From contig NZ_SDMQ01000004.1 in assembly GCF_004324755.1 (NCBI RefSeq), forward strand, positions 62,001-126,000: a stretch of DNA of 64,000 nt. Reading direction: 5' to 3'. Within the stretch, counting starts at the first letter, position 1, and every line of letters begins with the position of its first letter. The translations under genes and the position numbers were made by a program. The notes beneath the pieces were generated by a model. It was not told the DNA's origin. It saw nothing but the letters and a program-made list of their open reading frames with translations, and searched no databases. This document shows positions 1 to 8,690 of this stretch, one piece after another. Source of the DNA: Propioniciclava sinopodophylli. GTDB lineage: Bacteria; Actinomycetota; Actinomycetes; Propionibacteriales; Propionibacteriaceae.

Positions 1-532
1 CCACGTGCTTGTACCAGATGGAGTTCCACGACTCCGTTATGTCTGCACTCTTCTCGTAGATCGACGCAACGACGTCAAGTGCGAGCGTCAACGAAGCAGC
101 AGAGGTTTGCCAGCTGCCTTGTTCAATCACCGTCGACAACTCGGCCTGGATCAGGTTCAGGAGGGCCTCGCCTAGTCGAGCCAACGGGAGGAGTTGGGAC
201 TGCTGACGAGGGAACCCCGGCCCCACGGCCTGCCTGTAGGAACCATCAAACGAAGCGAGATCGACCCCGTTCCCGCCAACACAAGCGAGGCGGTCACCCT
301 TCCGGTACTGAATCGCATTCGTTCGGGAAACCCGCGGCAGGCGGTTATCGGAGAGGTCCTCCTCTTCCGAGATGAGGATCGCGTAAGGCGGCGACGCGGG
401 CCGCTCTTGATTGGCGGCGCACACGATGGACTCGGCGAACGAGCGCTCCAGATCACTGGGCAGTTGCACCACCAAGAGTCCGCTCTGACCAGCGCATACT
501 TGCGCGATTGCCTGTGCGACGTAGGAGGCCAT
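1..532 (-). CDS. Third gene of putative defence operon, N-terminal part only
   Basis: An open frame begins at ATG 532 and continues without a stop to base 1, so the gene runs off the window; 177 residues are visible. The start lies 2 nt after the upstream stop (TAG 537-535) with a GGGGAG ribosome site, so translation is coupled. The visible part (MASYVAQAIAQVC...) has no recognised motif and reads like the N-terminus of a much larger protein. By position it corresponds to DptH, a very large ATPase, in dptFGH-type operons, but the diagnostic domains would lie outside this window. That assignment is inference; only the coding potential is firm. Confidence 0.75.
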   Translation of the reverse strand, partial: MASYVAQAIAQVCAGQSGLLVVQLPSDLERSFAESIVCAANQERPASPPYAILISEEEDLSDNRLPRVSRTNAIQYRKGDRLACVGGNGVDLASFDGSYRQAVGPGFPRQQSQLLPLARLGEALLNLIQAELSTVIEQGSWQTSAASLTLALDVVASIYEKSADITESWNSIWYKHV

Positions 533-534
533 GA

Positions 535-1911
535 CTACTCCCCTTCCCCAAATGGGCTAGCCACTCGGACCCCATGGTCCGCATCGGCACTTCCTCGTGC
601 GAGACCCGCCGACTCAAGCAGCCGGACCAGTTCCGAGACAGGCGGCCGCAGCCCCAGCCGGGCCAACTCCTCAACGATCCTGCCCACATGGTTGGACGCG
701 CCCGGCGCGGGCGCGGCAAGGCCCGCCACCATGGCAACCCATTCAGTCCCCGGGTCTAGCAGGGTGACATTGGTGCCACGCGGAACCAAGAGCCCATAGT
801 GGTCAGACTGGTCGCGTCGAACGAGGGCGTAGAACACAGTTTCGTAGACGTTCTTCAAGGCGCTCGGGCGCGAGCTCTCGGACAGCGCGGCCTTGGCCTC
901 ATTGAGGAATGCCGGGTTCGAGGCCCAGCCCCGGCCGGAGGGGTCGCCTTCAACCACGGCCCAGCGGGCCATGACGTTTCGAAGCCGCCCTCCCTCATCG
1001 ATTCTGCGCCTCATAGCTGGCCTGACGCTGCGCGAGCTCGGTGGGAGATAGGCGGCCGGCCAAGGGAGCAACTCCGGTTGACCCATATCCAAGGCATCCG
1101 CCAGTGTCCTGCTGCTGAGGATGCCCTGGAGGACGGACCGGTACCTCTCCGCCTCCCACAGGAATCCAAACGCCAAACCCATACGCAGGGTGGTGGTTGC
1201 CCAGTCGATCCAGACGCGCGGCGGGAGAGCGTCAACCCATTCGTTGCTGGTCAGCTTCACCCACGAGTCATGCAACCAGCCGAAGGGCGAATTGGGATAG
1301 GCCCCACGAAGGGAGTCAACCTCAGCTCTGGCGACCTGAGGGCGTTCACGATACTCCCCATAGAGTTCCACGAAAGCCGCATCCACGCGCGCGAGGACGG
1401 AGTCGGTGTCTACTCTCCGGCTTGCGGCGGATAGCCAGCGGGAAGCCATCGTGGGGCCGTCGCTTTCAGAGGACGGGGAGCCCATTGCGAACATCGCTTC
1501 CAAGATGGCTGCGTAGTTCACCGGATTGGCAAGCCCCGTCATACCCGTCGTGTCTTGGAGGAGCGCCAGGGCTGGGGTCATGGGACTTGCCGCCTGAACC
1601 TTGGCCCGAGTGGGCCGAACACCGGCGATGCTGTTGAGGAATGCCTTCGGTACGACGTTGCCTTCGAGTTCGTGGCTGATACCAGCTTCGGTGAGGGCGT
1701 CGCCGAACTTGACCAAGGCGTCACCAGTCGGCCGAGTTTCCTCACCCTTTGTCTTGGTGGAGGTCCGGTCAACCACTTGGTACTTGCGCCCTGCCGAAGT
1801 GCGAACGTCGGCGTACTCGAGGACTTCCCATGCGAGCGCCGAGATCAGTGTCTCTGCAGAAGGGACGTACTGAGGTCGGTTGAGGGGGAGAACCAGCGGG
1901 ACAGCGTTCAA
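535..1911 (-). CDS. Unknown 458-aa protein, middle gene of putative defence operon
   Basis: The TTG start at 1911 follows GAGGAG by 6 nt, and this ribosome site overlaps the stop of the upstream ATPase gene (1924-1922); longer open frames upstream would overlap that gene. The protein begins MNAVPLVLPLNRPQY and has no signal peptide or membrane segment. The last 60 residues (HVGRIVEELARLGL...) could form a winged-helix-like unit. No catalytic motif is recognised. Its place between a P-loop ATPase and a coupled third gene, and its size, match DptG in dptFGH operons, but residue-level similarity is not obvious by eye, so function is unassigned. Confidence 0.8.
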   Translation of the reverse strand: MNAVPLVLPLNRPQYVPSAETLISALAWEVLEYADVRTSAGRKYQVVDRTSTKTKGEETRPTGDALVKFGDALTEAGISHELEGNVVPKAFLNSIAGVRPTRAKVQAASPMTPALALLQDTTGMTGLANPVNYAAILEAMFAMGSPSSESDGPTMASRWLSAASRRVDTDSVLARVDAAFVELYGEYRERPQVARAEVDSLRGAYPNSPFGWLHDSWVKLTSNEWVDALPPRVWIDWATTTLRMGLAFGFLWEAERYRSVLQGILSSRTLADALDMGQPELLPWPAAYLPPSSRSVRPAMRRRIDEGGRLRNVMARWAVVEGDPSGRGWASNPAFLNEAKAALSESSRPSALKNVYETVFYALVRRDQSDHYGLLVPRGTNVTLLDPGTEWVAMVAGLAAPAPGASNHVGRIVEELARLGLRPPVSELVRLLESAGLARGSADADHGVRVASPFGEGE

Positions 1912-1921
1912 CGTCGGCTCC

Positions 1922-3841
1922 TCAGTCGGTTTCGACAGAAATCTGGTCGTCACGCATCCCGTGCTCGACCGCCAGCGGGGGGTTCTGCGCCAGCCTGCTA
2001 GACACAAGCCGTCGAGCCCGGAACCGCTCAACACGCGGTTCAGTCTGCTCCCGAGCCTCGGTCATCCCGAGCCAATCGTCCGAGCAGGTCATCGCCTCCC
2101 TCAGGAGGTCGAAGTCGAGCAATACCGAACCAATGGGCCCGCCGTCCTCCTTGACGGTGAGGTGCAGCGCTTCGCCCTCCCTTCGAGTCCCAAACTGGAA
2201 CGCGCTTGCTCGAAGTGCAAGCGTGGGTTGCGCCACATATCCCAAGATCGGCTCGGTTCTGCTGGCGTAAAGGGGGACGACCGGATTGGAGTCCAGCGAG
2301 GACGGGTCGCGCCGAGGGCTCAACAGGGTCCGCAGGGGGCCACCGAGAACGTCAGGAAGCGTCGGGCTGAGTGCCCACGCCCCCGTCCAGGCCGTCACGA
2401 CCTCGCGGAACGCAGGCACGCCCATGGCGGCGGCATACATGCGGGTGAGGTACCTTCCGTACCAGGCCGTTGCCGACGCCCGCTGCTCGGGCTTCGCGGT
2501 GGTGCAGTAGTTCCGGAAGGCGAGGTCCACACTTCGGTCGAAGGGCTGAATGACGCCGTGTCGCTCCCGAGGCATCTCCTGCTCGAGGCTGTCGAGCGGC
2601 GAACCCCCAAGTGCTGTGCTGCTGAACGCATCGAGAACGGGCGAAGCCCAACCACCATCCGGTCGGGCTATGTTGCCGGGGCGTGCGTCCAGAAGCGGGT
2701 CGATGCGACGCGTAAAGCGGAGAACCGGGTCCTGGGCCATGCCCGGGTCGCCCGTCTCCATTCCACCGAAGAGGCCGACGAAGCTCCGCAACTGTGCGAG
2801 CTCCTGAAGCCGGGCGAAGGTGTCCTGCTCATTGGCGTCCTCAGGGGGCATCCGATCGGCGATGTAGGTAGTGGCTGGAACCGGGCCCATGCGTAAGGGC
2901 AAGTCGCCGAAGATTGCCCTGCAGATGGATCCCCAGAGCTCGCGGTAGGTGAAGCGCTCTCCAAGTGCGATCTCCGCTCCGCGCATGAGCTGAAGATGAC
3001 CGCATAGGACTGCAGGGTCTTGCAGTGCTTGGATGTTGGCGCGAACAGGATCCCATTCGGGCGCCACCACGGACGGCCACGTCAACGAGTGCGCCACCTT
3101 GCTGAAGAGGATGCCCGCCGGGGTCTTGGCACGGTCGACCTTGCTGAACTGACCAAGCCTGTACTTCTTCGGCGCCAGGTCCCCACCAGAGAAGTGCACT
3201 TGCGGCTTCTCTTCGAACAGTGAACAGGTGTCGATCAGGACGGCGGCCAGAAGTGCGGAAGCAACTCCGTCCTCACCCACCAGCGCCCCCACCCGCAGGT
3301 AGTCCTGAGCCTGGATCGCCTCGACAACATGCGCTCCGTCCCCTGCCGTGAGCCAATCAGCTATCTGGTGTGCACGCGAACCGCCGCGGCTGGTCGCCGC
3401 ATCTGCCAAGATCCCCCGGTTGATGCACGCGATGAGGTGATCCCCACGGTCGATGGCCTCCTGGATGTCCCCCAGGATGCCGTCACCCTCCGTAGCGATG
3501 GTCGCATCATTGATCAAGGTCAACGGCCCCGCGGGCGTGCGGTAGCGGTAGGTCCTGTGGGCCAGGTCGCTGTTCTGGGGGTCTATCTCCTCGAGACCAG
3601 CAACCAAGCTAGAGGCAGCCTGCGACTTGCCGCCCCCGGGCCCCCCGACGAAGAAGAGGAACCGGCGGGGACCATCAGCCCGCAGCCCGTCGACGAACCA
3701 CTGGCACGCCTCTTCCACACCAGCAGCAGGCGGACCCATGGCCGCCGGCGGGGCCTTCAAGTTTGGATCTGCAGCCACCTTGCTGCCGCCGGTAGCCAAT
3801 GACCAGACGACCTCGACATCGAGACCGGGGGTAGGTTCCAC
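1922..3841 (-). CDS. P-loop ATPase, DptF-like, first gene of putative defence operon
   Basis: This 639-aa cytoplasmic protein starts at GTG 3841, 8 nt after GAGGAG. A Walker A motif GGPGGGKS sits at residues 66-73, preceded by a hydrophobic strand (FLFFV). About 60 residues later comes a strand resembling ACINRGILADAA, the layout I associate with DptF-type ATPases, where an 'I.IN.G.L' strand follows the P-loop. The remaining ~450 residues are unfamiliar. It heads a three-gene operon with 1-12 nt gaps and is divergent from a C5 methyltransferase, so it probably powers a restriction or defence complex. No DNA-sulfur-modification genes are visible. ATPase identity is firm; family assignment is inference. 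Confidence 0.85.
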   Translation of the reverse strand: MEPTPGLDVEVVWSLATGGSKVAADPNLKAPPAAMGPPAAGVEEACQWFVDGLRADGPRRFLFFVGGPGGGKSQAASSLVAGLEEIDPQNSDLAHRTYRYRTPAGPLTLINDATIATEGDGILGDIQEAIDRGDHLIACINRGILADAATSRGGSRAHQIADWLTAGDGAHVVEAIQAQDYLRVGALVGEDGVASALLAAVLIDTCSLFEEKPQVHFSGGDLAPKKYRLGQFSKVDRAKTPAGILFSKVAHSLTWPSVVAPEWDPVRANIQALQDPAVLCGHLQLMRGAEIALGERFTYRELWGSICRAIFGDLPLRMGPVPATTYIADRMPPEDANEQDTFARLQELAQLRSFVGLFGGMETGDPGMAQDPVLRFTRRIDPLLDARPGNIARPDGGWASPVLDAFSSTALGGSPLDSLEQEMPRERHGVIQPFDRSVDLAFRNYCTTAKPEQRASATAWYGRYLTRMYAAAMGVPAFREVVTAWTGAWALSPTLPDVLGGPLRTLLSPRRDPSSLDSNPVVPLYASRTEPILGYVAQPTLALRASAFQFGTRREGEALHLTVKEDGGPIGSVLLDFDLLREAMTCSDDWLGMTEAREQTEPRVERFRARRLVSSRLAQNPPLAVEHGMRDDQISVETD

Positions 3842-3971
3842 GCTCTTTGCTCCTCTGGGGTGACTTCGCCCAGGCTACCTGGCTAGGGCTGGCGGTGCGG
3901 GGCAAGCCTGCCCCGAACCTCTGAACGACCCGGCGGCAAGACCCTAACGGGTTGCTCCCCAAGCGGCTGGC
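3842..3971. promoter_or_regulatory. Divergent promoter region between ATPase operon and methyltransferase
   Basis: This 130-bp gap separates the oppositely oriented ATPase operon and methyltransferase genes and must contain both promoters. No good -35/-10 pair or clear operator palindrome was recognised by eye. Shared control would fit a modification/restriction pair in which methylation must precede restriction. Confidence 0.5.
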
Positions 3972-5273
3972 ATGTACCCGCAGGCGTTGTCAGAGTTTGC
4001 CGCTATCCTGGCCCGGACGATCGTTAGGACGGGTGGCGTGGGCAGTTTGGTAGACCTCTTCGCGGGCTGTGGAGGGATGTCGTACGGCATGGAGTTGGCT
4101 GGGTTCCACTCCATCTACGTGAACGAGCTGAGCCCGGATGCCATGTCCACGTACCGGAGGAACCAACCGCAAGGATCCCTGGCGCTGGATGAGGACCACC
4201 AGTCCCATGACATCCACGAGCTCAGCGGAGACCCGGGGCGGCTACGCGAATTGTCGGAGCACCTACGCCAAGTAGCAGGCGGCGACGTTGACTTCGTGAC
4301 CGGTGGCCCACCATGCCAAGGCTTCTCTCGGATCGGGCACCGTCGCACGTTCAAGCTCGACAAAGAATCGATCCCAAGCAACCACCTCTACAAGGAGATG
4401 GCGACTGCAATCGAGGCCATCCGGCCTAAGGCCTTCATCTTCGAGAACGTGCAGGGCCTGATGTCAGCCCGCTGGACACCCAGCGGCAGGAAGGGCGAAA
4501 TCTGGGAGGACGTGCAGGACACGTTCGGCTCTGTGACCGCCGACGGAGAACCCTATGTCGTGGGACCTGAACTAGTTCATGCAAGGCAGTTCGGAGTCCC
4601 TCAAAACCGCCCACGAGTCCTCATCGTGGGTGTGCGAGCGGACGTTGCACGGGCCGCGGGCTTCGAAGGCAAATGGCTTCCGGAAGATATGGAGACAATC
4701 ACCCCTCCCCACCCTGAGGAACTGCTCGGAGACCTATGCGCAAGCGAGTGGACATCTGGAGGTTCGACCGACTTCTACGCCACGAACCCCCTGAACGAGA
4801 CCCAGACCGCTCTTCGGACCCGCCGTGACGGGACGGTAATGGGGAAGGGAACCCCTCTCACAGAACAGCAGTTTTCGAACCATTCCCTGAGGGTTCAGGA
4901 GCGCTTCCACTTGATCCGGTCGAACAAGGCCATCCCGAAGGAGTATCAGACTAGGAAGTTCAACCAGCGCATGATCCCGCGCCGATGGCCTGAGAGCGGG
5001 CCGACGATGACCGTTGCCTCGTTGCCTGACGACTTCGTCCACTACGCCGAGAACCGCGCACCTACCGTCCGTGAGTGGGCGCGCTTCCAGGGGTTCCCGG
5101 ACTGGTACGAATTCTCGGGGCCGCGCACCACGGGCGGGCGACGGCGGGCCGGCGACCCCTCTCTGGGCGTGTGGACTCGAGACCTCCCCAAGTTCACCCA
5201 GATCGGCAATGCTGTGCCGGTCAACCTAGCTGAATGGCTCGGGAAGCATCTGGGGCAGACGCTCAACCTCTAG
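3972..5273 (+). CDS. C5-cytosine DNA methyltransferase
   Basis: This 433-aa Dcm/HhaI-type enzyme transfers a methyl group from S-adenosylmethionine to carbon 5 of cytosine in DNA. Motif I is DLFAGCGGMSYGM (residues 28-40); motif IV GGPPCQGFS carries the catalytic Cys115; motif VI ENV, motif VIII QNRPRV, the late RFQGFPDWY region and motif X QIGNAVPV are all present in order. The target-recognition region lies around residues 240-360. Length is normal and no key residue is missing. Local GC (about 60 %) is lower than in the flanking chromosome, suggesting transfer. Divergent placement from the ATPase operon suggests it is the modification arm of that system; a solitary methyltransferase is the alternative. 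Confidence 0.95.
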   Translation: MYPQALSEFAAILARTIVRTGGVGSLVDLFAGCGGMSYGMELAGFHSIYVNELSPDAMSTYRRNQPQGSLALDEDHQSHDIHELSGDPGRLRELSEHLRQVAGGDVDFVTGGPPCQGFSRIGHRRTFKLDKESIPSNHLYKEMATAIEAIRPKAFIFENVQGLMSARWTPSGRKGEIWEDVQDTFGSVTADGEPYVVGPELVHARQFGVPQNRPRVLIVGVRADVARAAGFEGKWLPEDMETITPPHPEELLGDLCASEWTSGGSTDFYATNPLNETQTALRTRRDGTVMGKGTPLTEQQFSNHSLRVQERFHLIRSNKAIPKEYQTRKFNQRMIPRRWPESGPTMTVASLPDDFVHYAENRAPTVREWARFQGFPDWYEFSGPRTTGGRRRAGDPSLGVWTRDLPKFTQIGNAVPVNLAEWLGKHLGQTLNL

Positions 5274-5297
5274 TCAGCACGCCTCTTGCCGGGCCTG

Positions 5298-6590
5298 TCA
5301 GCATCTAGTAATCGCGGTGGGCAGATCGGACAACCGCGCCATGCTGCCGGTGTCACCACTCGGCCCGTTGGCTCGGCGCACCACGAGATCCCCCATCAGC
5401 TCGGGCGTGAGCTGCATCCCCTCGCCGGTGCCGTTGTCGTCCATGATCTCGAGCTGGTTCCCGGAGTTCAGATCCACCAAGGTGACCGTGCGGCCTCTCA
5501 GGACCAGTGCCGTGTCGCCTTCGACGGTGACAATGTCGGTGAGCGGGGCCCTTCCAGATCGGGCGCGACTCTCCGGTCACCACGTCGGTCAGGACCAGTT
5601 CCTCGGTGCCGTCGACCCTGTCGAGGTCGTGGATCACCTCGTTGCCTCCCTGGAACCGCCAGTAGTCGCCGGGGGAATGAAGGACAGGACGGTCACTTCC
5701 TCGAGGGTGTGGCGGTCGTACGCGACCCACGTGCCCTCCGGCTTGAACAGGATGAGGTCCCCCAACAGGATCGGACGACCCGATGCCTCGACCGCCAGGA
5801 CGACCTCCGGCGTGGCGTCCGGGTCGTCCACCCGGATCTGGGTCAGGCGGTAGCGCTCCGGTAGGGCACCGTCCTCACGGACGAAGTCGACCCAGCGCAG
5901 AACATCGCCGTCGACCCAGAAGGCCTCGGGTCCGATGACGTCCCGTTCCTCGACCAGCAGCCGAGGTTCGGCGCCAGCGCCCTCCTGCACGAAGAAGCGC
6001 CACCACCGCGGACTGCTGGACGACCACCGCTCCCCGAAGACGATGCGCTCCTCGGTGAGCTCGGCGAGCAGGGGCATCGCTCCTTCGGAAACAGGGGGCA
6101 GGGCAAACGAATCGCCCCTCCAACCCGTGGGGGAAGACGCGCTGCACGAGGCGTCCATTCACTTGTCCACCGAGGATGACCGACTCACCGCGGACACCCA
6201 CCAGCCGGGGGTTGGTACCCAACTCCGACGGCAGCTCCAGGGGTGCCGTGAGCGCCTCGCGCCACGCGTCCCGGATCTCCGGGCAGGACAGCGTCGGCGT
6301 CACCACGGGCGACGGGGTGGCGGACGGGGTGGGCGTCGGCGTCCAGCTCGCTGTTGGTGGGGGCGCTGTCGGGGACGCCAGCCGTCGGTGAGCAGGTTGC
6401 GGGCGACGGTCCGGATCCAGGCGTCGGGGTGGGGGTGGCGTCCGAACTCGCGGCGCTTGGTCCGCGCCCGGACGCAGGCCTCCTGGACGGCGGCGGCGGC
6501 GGCGTCCGGGTCGCCCCACATGGCCGTCACGTGCCCGACGAGCACGGGGTATCGCGCGGTGAAGTACCGGTCGAATGCCTCCGCGTCCAT
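5298..6590 (-). pseudogene. ECF sigma-factor N-terminus joined to remnants of its membrane/extracellular partner
   Basis: From ATG 6590, about 80 residues match the start of a sigma-E-family ECF factor (FDRYFTARYPVLVGHVTAMWGD..., then WIRTVARNLLTDGWRP). Near 6370 the coding signal jumps frame into a Pro/Thr-rich linker and an extracellular-type domain (SCPEIRDAWREALTAPLEL...). It then shifts near 6130, 5680 and 5550, ending at TGA 5300-5298 (...DLPTAITRC). Sigma region 4 and the partner's N-terminus are absent, so a deletion has fused two formerly adjacent genes and further frameshifts followed. The intact layout can be inferred from the similar locus at 11.9-13.0 kb. It is not expected to give a functional protein. 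Confidence 0.8.
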
Positions 6591-6671
6591 GCCGCCCCAT
6601 CGGACTCTCCCCCACCCAACGTTCGAGGGGCCCGAAAGGCAACACGCGGCGTCCCGCCCGCGCGGGATTCG

Positions 6672-7202
6672 TCAGTAACCGGCGAGGCGCGCGAGGTTCG
6701 CGGCGATGACCTCCGCGGTCGGCACCGCGTTCGGCCGGACCGTGGTGCCGTGGAGGATGACCCCGTCGAGGTAGTCGAGGAACGCGGGCGCCACGACGTC
6801 GCTGCCCTCGACCCCGAGGAGCTGCAGGGCCCCCGCCACGCTGCCCAGGAACCGGTCGTGGCCCGGGGCGTACCGGTCGGGGTCGGCCATGAAGAGCGAG
6901 AACCGCACCCGGGACAGCTCGCCGTGGTCGACGACCATCGCCCGCGCGAACGCACCCAGCCAGTGGGTGAAGGCCTCGAAGGTCTCGGGCGGCGCGCTCA
7001 GGGCGGCCCACACCTCGAGGTCGCGCTGCTCGATGCGGTCGGCGACGGCGTCCACGAGGGCCTGTCGGGTGCGGAAGTAGTTGGACGTCGTGCCCGCCGG
7101 CACCTCGGCCATGGTGTCGACCGCGCGGTGCGTCAGCCCCTTGAGCCCCGCGGCGGACACCACGGCGATCGCCGCGTCCCCCAACTCCTCGCGCCGGCCC
7201 AT
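6672..7202 (-). CDS. TetR-family transcriptional regulator
   Basis: This 176-aa protein has an N-terminal helix-turn-helix (residues ~5-50: EELGDAAIAVVSAAGLKGLTHRAVD, then AGTTSNYFRTRQALV) typical of TetR repressors, followed by an all-helical ligand-binding domain. It is divergent from a FAD-dependent monooxygenase with 46 bp between the start codons. That gap contains a perfect inverted repeat (7219-7240) that is the likely operator for both genes. It probably represses the monooxygenase and itself until a small-molecule ligand binds. The ligand is unknown. Confidence 0.93.
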   Translation of the reverse strand: MGRREELGDAAIAVVSAAGLKGLTHRAVDTMAEVPAGTTSNYFRTRQALVDAVADRIEQRDLEVWAALSAPPETFEAFTHWLGAFARAMVVDHGELSRVRFSLFMADPDRYAPGHDRFLGSVAGALQLLGVEGSDVVAPAFLDYLDGVILHGTTVRPNAVPTAEVIAANLARLAGY

Positions 7203-7218
7203 CCACTCCCCCTTGTCG

Positions 7219-7240
7219 AGTTACTACATTCATAGTAACT
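7219..7240. promoter_or_regulatory. Probable TetR operator, perfect 8-bp inverted repeat
   Basis: The arms AGTTACTA and TAGTAACT are perfect reverse complements separated by 6 nt (CATTCA), in an AT-rich patch between the divergent TetR and monooxygenase genes. The site ends 8 nt before the monooxygenase ATG and begins 17 nt from the TetR ATG, so it likely covers both promoters. Size and symmetry fit TetR-family operators. Confidence 0.75.
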
Positions 7241-7248
7241 TCCCTGAC

Positions 7249-8268
7249 ATGGGCACTATTTCTGTAGTAGGCGGCGGCATCGCCGGCCTCGCCCTCGCGG
7301 CGACGCTGGACCCCGAGCGCTGGTCCGTGACGCTGCACGAACAGGCGCCCGATCGCCCGCCGGCCGGAGCCGGGCTCGTCCTGTGGCCCGACGTGATGGC
7401 CGCGCTCGACAGCATCGGCGTCGGCGATACCGTGCGCGCGAACGCGAGGCTGATCGACCGGTTCGAGCTCGCCGACGGCGCGCGGCGCACCCTGCACGTG
7501 ATCGAGAACCGGAGCGCGCACCTGGTCACGCGCCCCCACCTCCTCAAGGCCTTGGACGCCGCGGTCCCGGCCTCGGTGATCCGCAGCACCGGGCGGGTCG
7601 AGTCGCCTGACGCGTTGGCGGGCGACCTCGTGGTCGGGGCGGACGGCGTCCACAGTGTCGTGCGGCGGACGATGCTCGGCGGCGGCCCCGCCCGGAAGGT
7701 CGGCGTCGCCGCGCTGCGCGGGCTGTCGCCGGTCGCCACCGACGGCATGGTCGAGCTGTGGCAGGACGGCGCGCTCTGTGGACTCTCGCCCACGGCGTCC
7801 GGGGAGTCGAACTGGTACCTCGCGCACCGCGCCAACGGGGAGTTCGCGAACATCTCGGCCTGGGACGACGCCACCGCCCACCGGGTCGCCCTCGCCCTCG
7901 CCGCGCGGTTCGGGGCCGAGGCAGAGGCGCTGATCGGCGCCACTACCCCGGCGGCCATCCTGCGGCAGGACCTCTGGGTCGCGCCGGCGCGCTGGCGGCT
8001 GAGCTCGGGCCGGGCGGTCCTGATCGGGGACGCCGCCCACGCCATGGCACCCAATCTCGGGCGGGGTGCCTGCGCGTCCATCTTGGACGCCGTGGCCCTG
8101 GGTCAGGCGCTCAACACGATGGACATCCCCCGAGCCCTCCGGCAGTACCAGCGCACCCGGGCCGCACGGACGCAGGGACTGCGGGCGGCGTCCAGCCTGG
8201 CCATGAAGGTGTCGATGCTGGAGCGCGGCGCCGGACTGCGCGACCGCCTGGTGCGCCTGGGAGGGTGA
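7249..8268 (+). CDS. FAD-dependent monooxygenase (PHBH/UbiH-like fold)
   Basis: This 339-aa flavoprotein has an N-terminal Rossmann dinucleotide motif (SVVGGGIAGLALAATL, residues 5-20) for FAD. A mid-protein segment GADGVHSVVRRTM resembles the DG motif, and GDAAHAMAPNLGRGACASILDA is the second FAD-binding GD motif. This set marks class A aromatic-ring or polyketide hydroxylase-like monooxygenases using NAD(P)H and oxygen. ATG 7249 is chosen because it lies just after the TetR operator and is followed at once by the Rossmann motif; an in-frame ATG at 7081 would run through the regulator. Regulation by the divergent TetR gene suggests a role in detoxifying or modifying a small molecule. The substrate is unknown. 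Confidence 0.92.
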   Translation: MGTISVVGGGIAGLALAATLDPERWSVTLHEQAPDRPPAGAGLVLWPDVMAALDSIGVGDTVRANARLIDRFELADGARRTLHVIENRSAHLVTRPHLLKALDAAVPASVIRSTGRVESPDALAGDLVVGADGVHSVVRRTMLGGGPARKVGVAALRGLSPVATDGMVELWQDGALCGLSPTASGESNWYLAHRANGEFANISAWDDATAHRVALALAARFGAEAEALIGATTPAAILRQDLWVAPARWRLSSGRAVLIGDAAHAMAPNLGRGACASILDAVALGQALNTMDIPRALRQYQRTRAARTQGLRAASSLAMKVSMLERGAGLRDRLVRLGG

Positions 8269-8285
8269 CCGGGCAGGACTGGCGA

Positions 8286-8652
8286 TCAGGAGCGGCGGCG
8301 CAGAGCCTCGCTGACGGACGCGACCTCGTCGGCGACAGTGCCGCAGCCTCCCATCCTTGGGATTCCAGATGCGCGAGGAAGTCGTGGCCGGGCGACAGGT
8401 GGTACGTGCGCACGTAGTACGCGACGGCCTCGCTCCACACGTAGGTGCCGTCGCTCCGTGTCGAGATGGGCACCACAGGCGTGGAATCCTGCGGTCGCGC
8501 GGCATCAGGCACCAACTGGTGGTGCGCAGGATGATCGAGCCAGCCTCGAGGTACGAGGCGACCCGCTCGGCGAGCGCCGGGTCGAGTGCAGCCAAGTCCC
8601 CTCGCAAGCGGGGGGTCCGCGACTCCGGGTCGAAAATGCTCAGGAACTTCAT
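8286..8652 (-). pseudogene. Degraded small protein, possible immunity gene
   Basis: From ATG 8652 the reading MKFLSIFDPESRTPRL... shifts frame near 8515 into ...DGTYVWSEAVAYYVRTYHL... and again near 8320 into VADEVASVSEALRRRS before TGA 8288-8286. The pieces combine into a cytosolic protein of about 120 residues. The 'DGT(Y/W)VWSEAVAYY' patch recalls small immunity proteins encoded after polymorphic toxins, and the gene starts 39 nt after the end of a toxin-like module. Two frameshifts make it non-functional unless they are sequence errors. Family assignment is tentative. Confidence 0.6.
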
Positions 8653-8690
8653 GCCGTGTCTCCGCTCGTTCACCGTGGTTTGAAGGTCTT

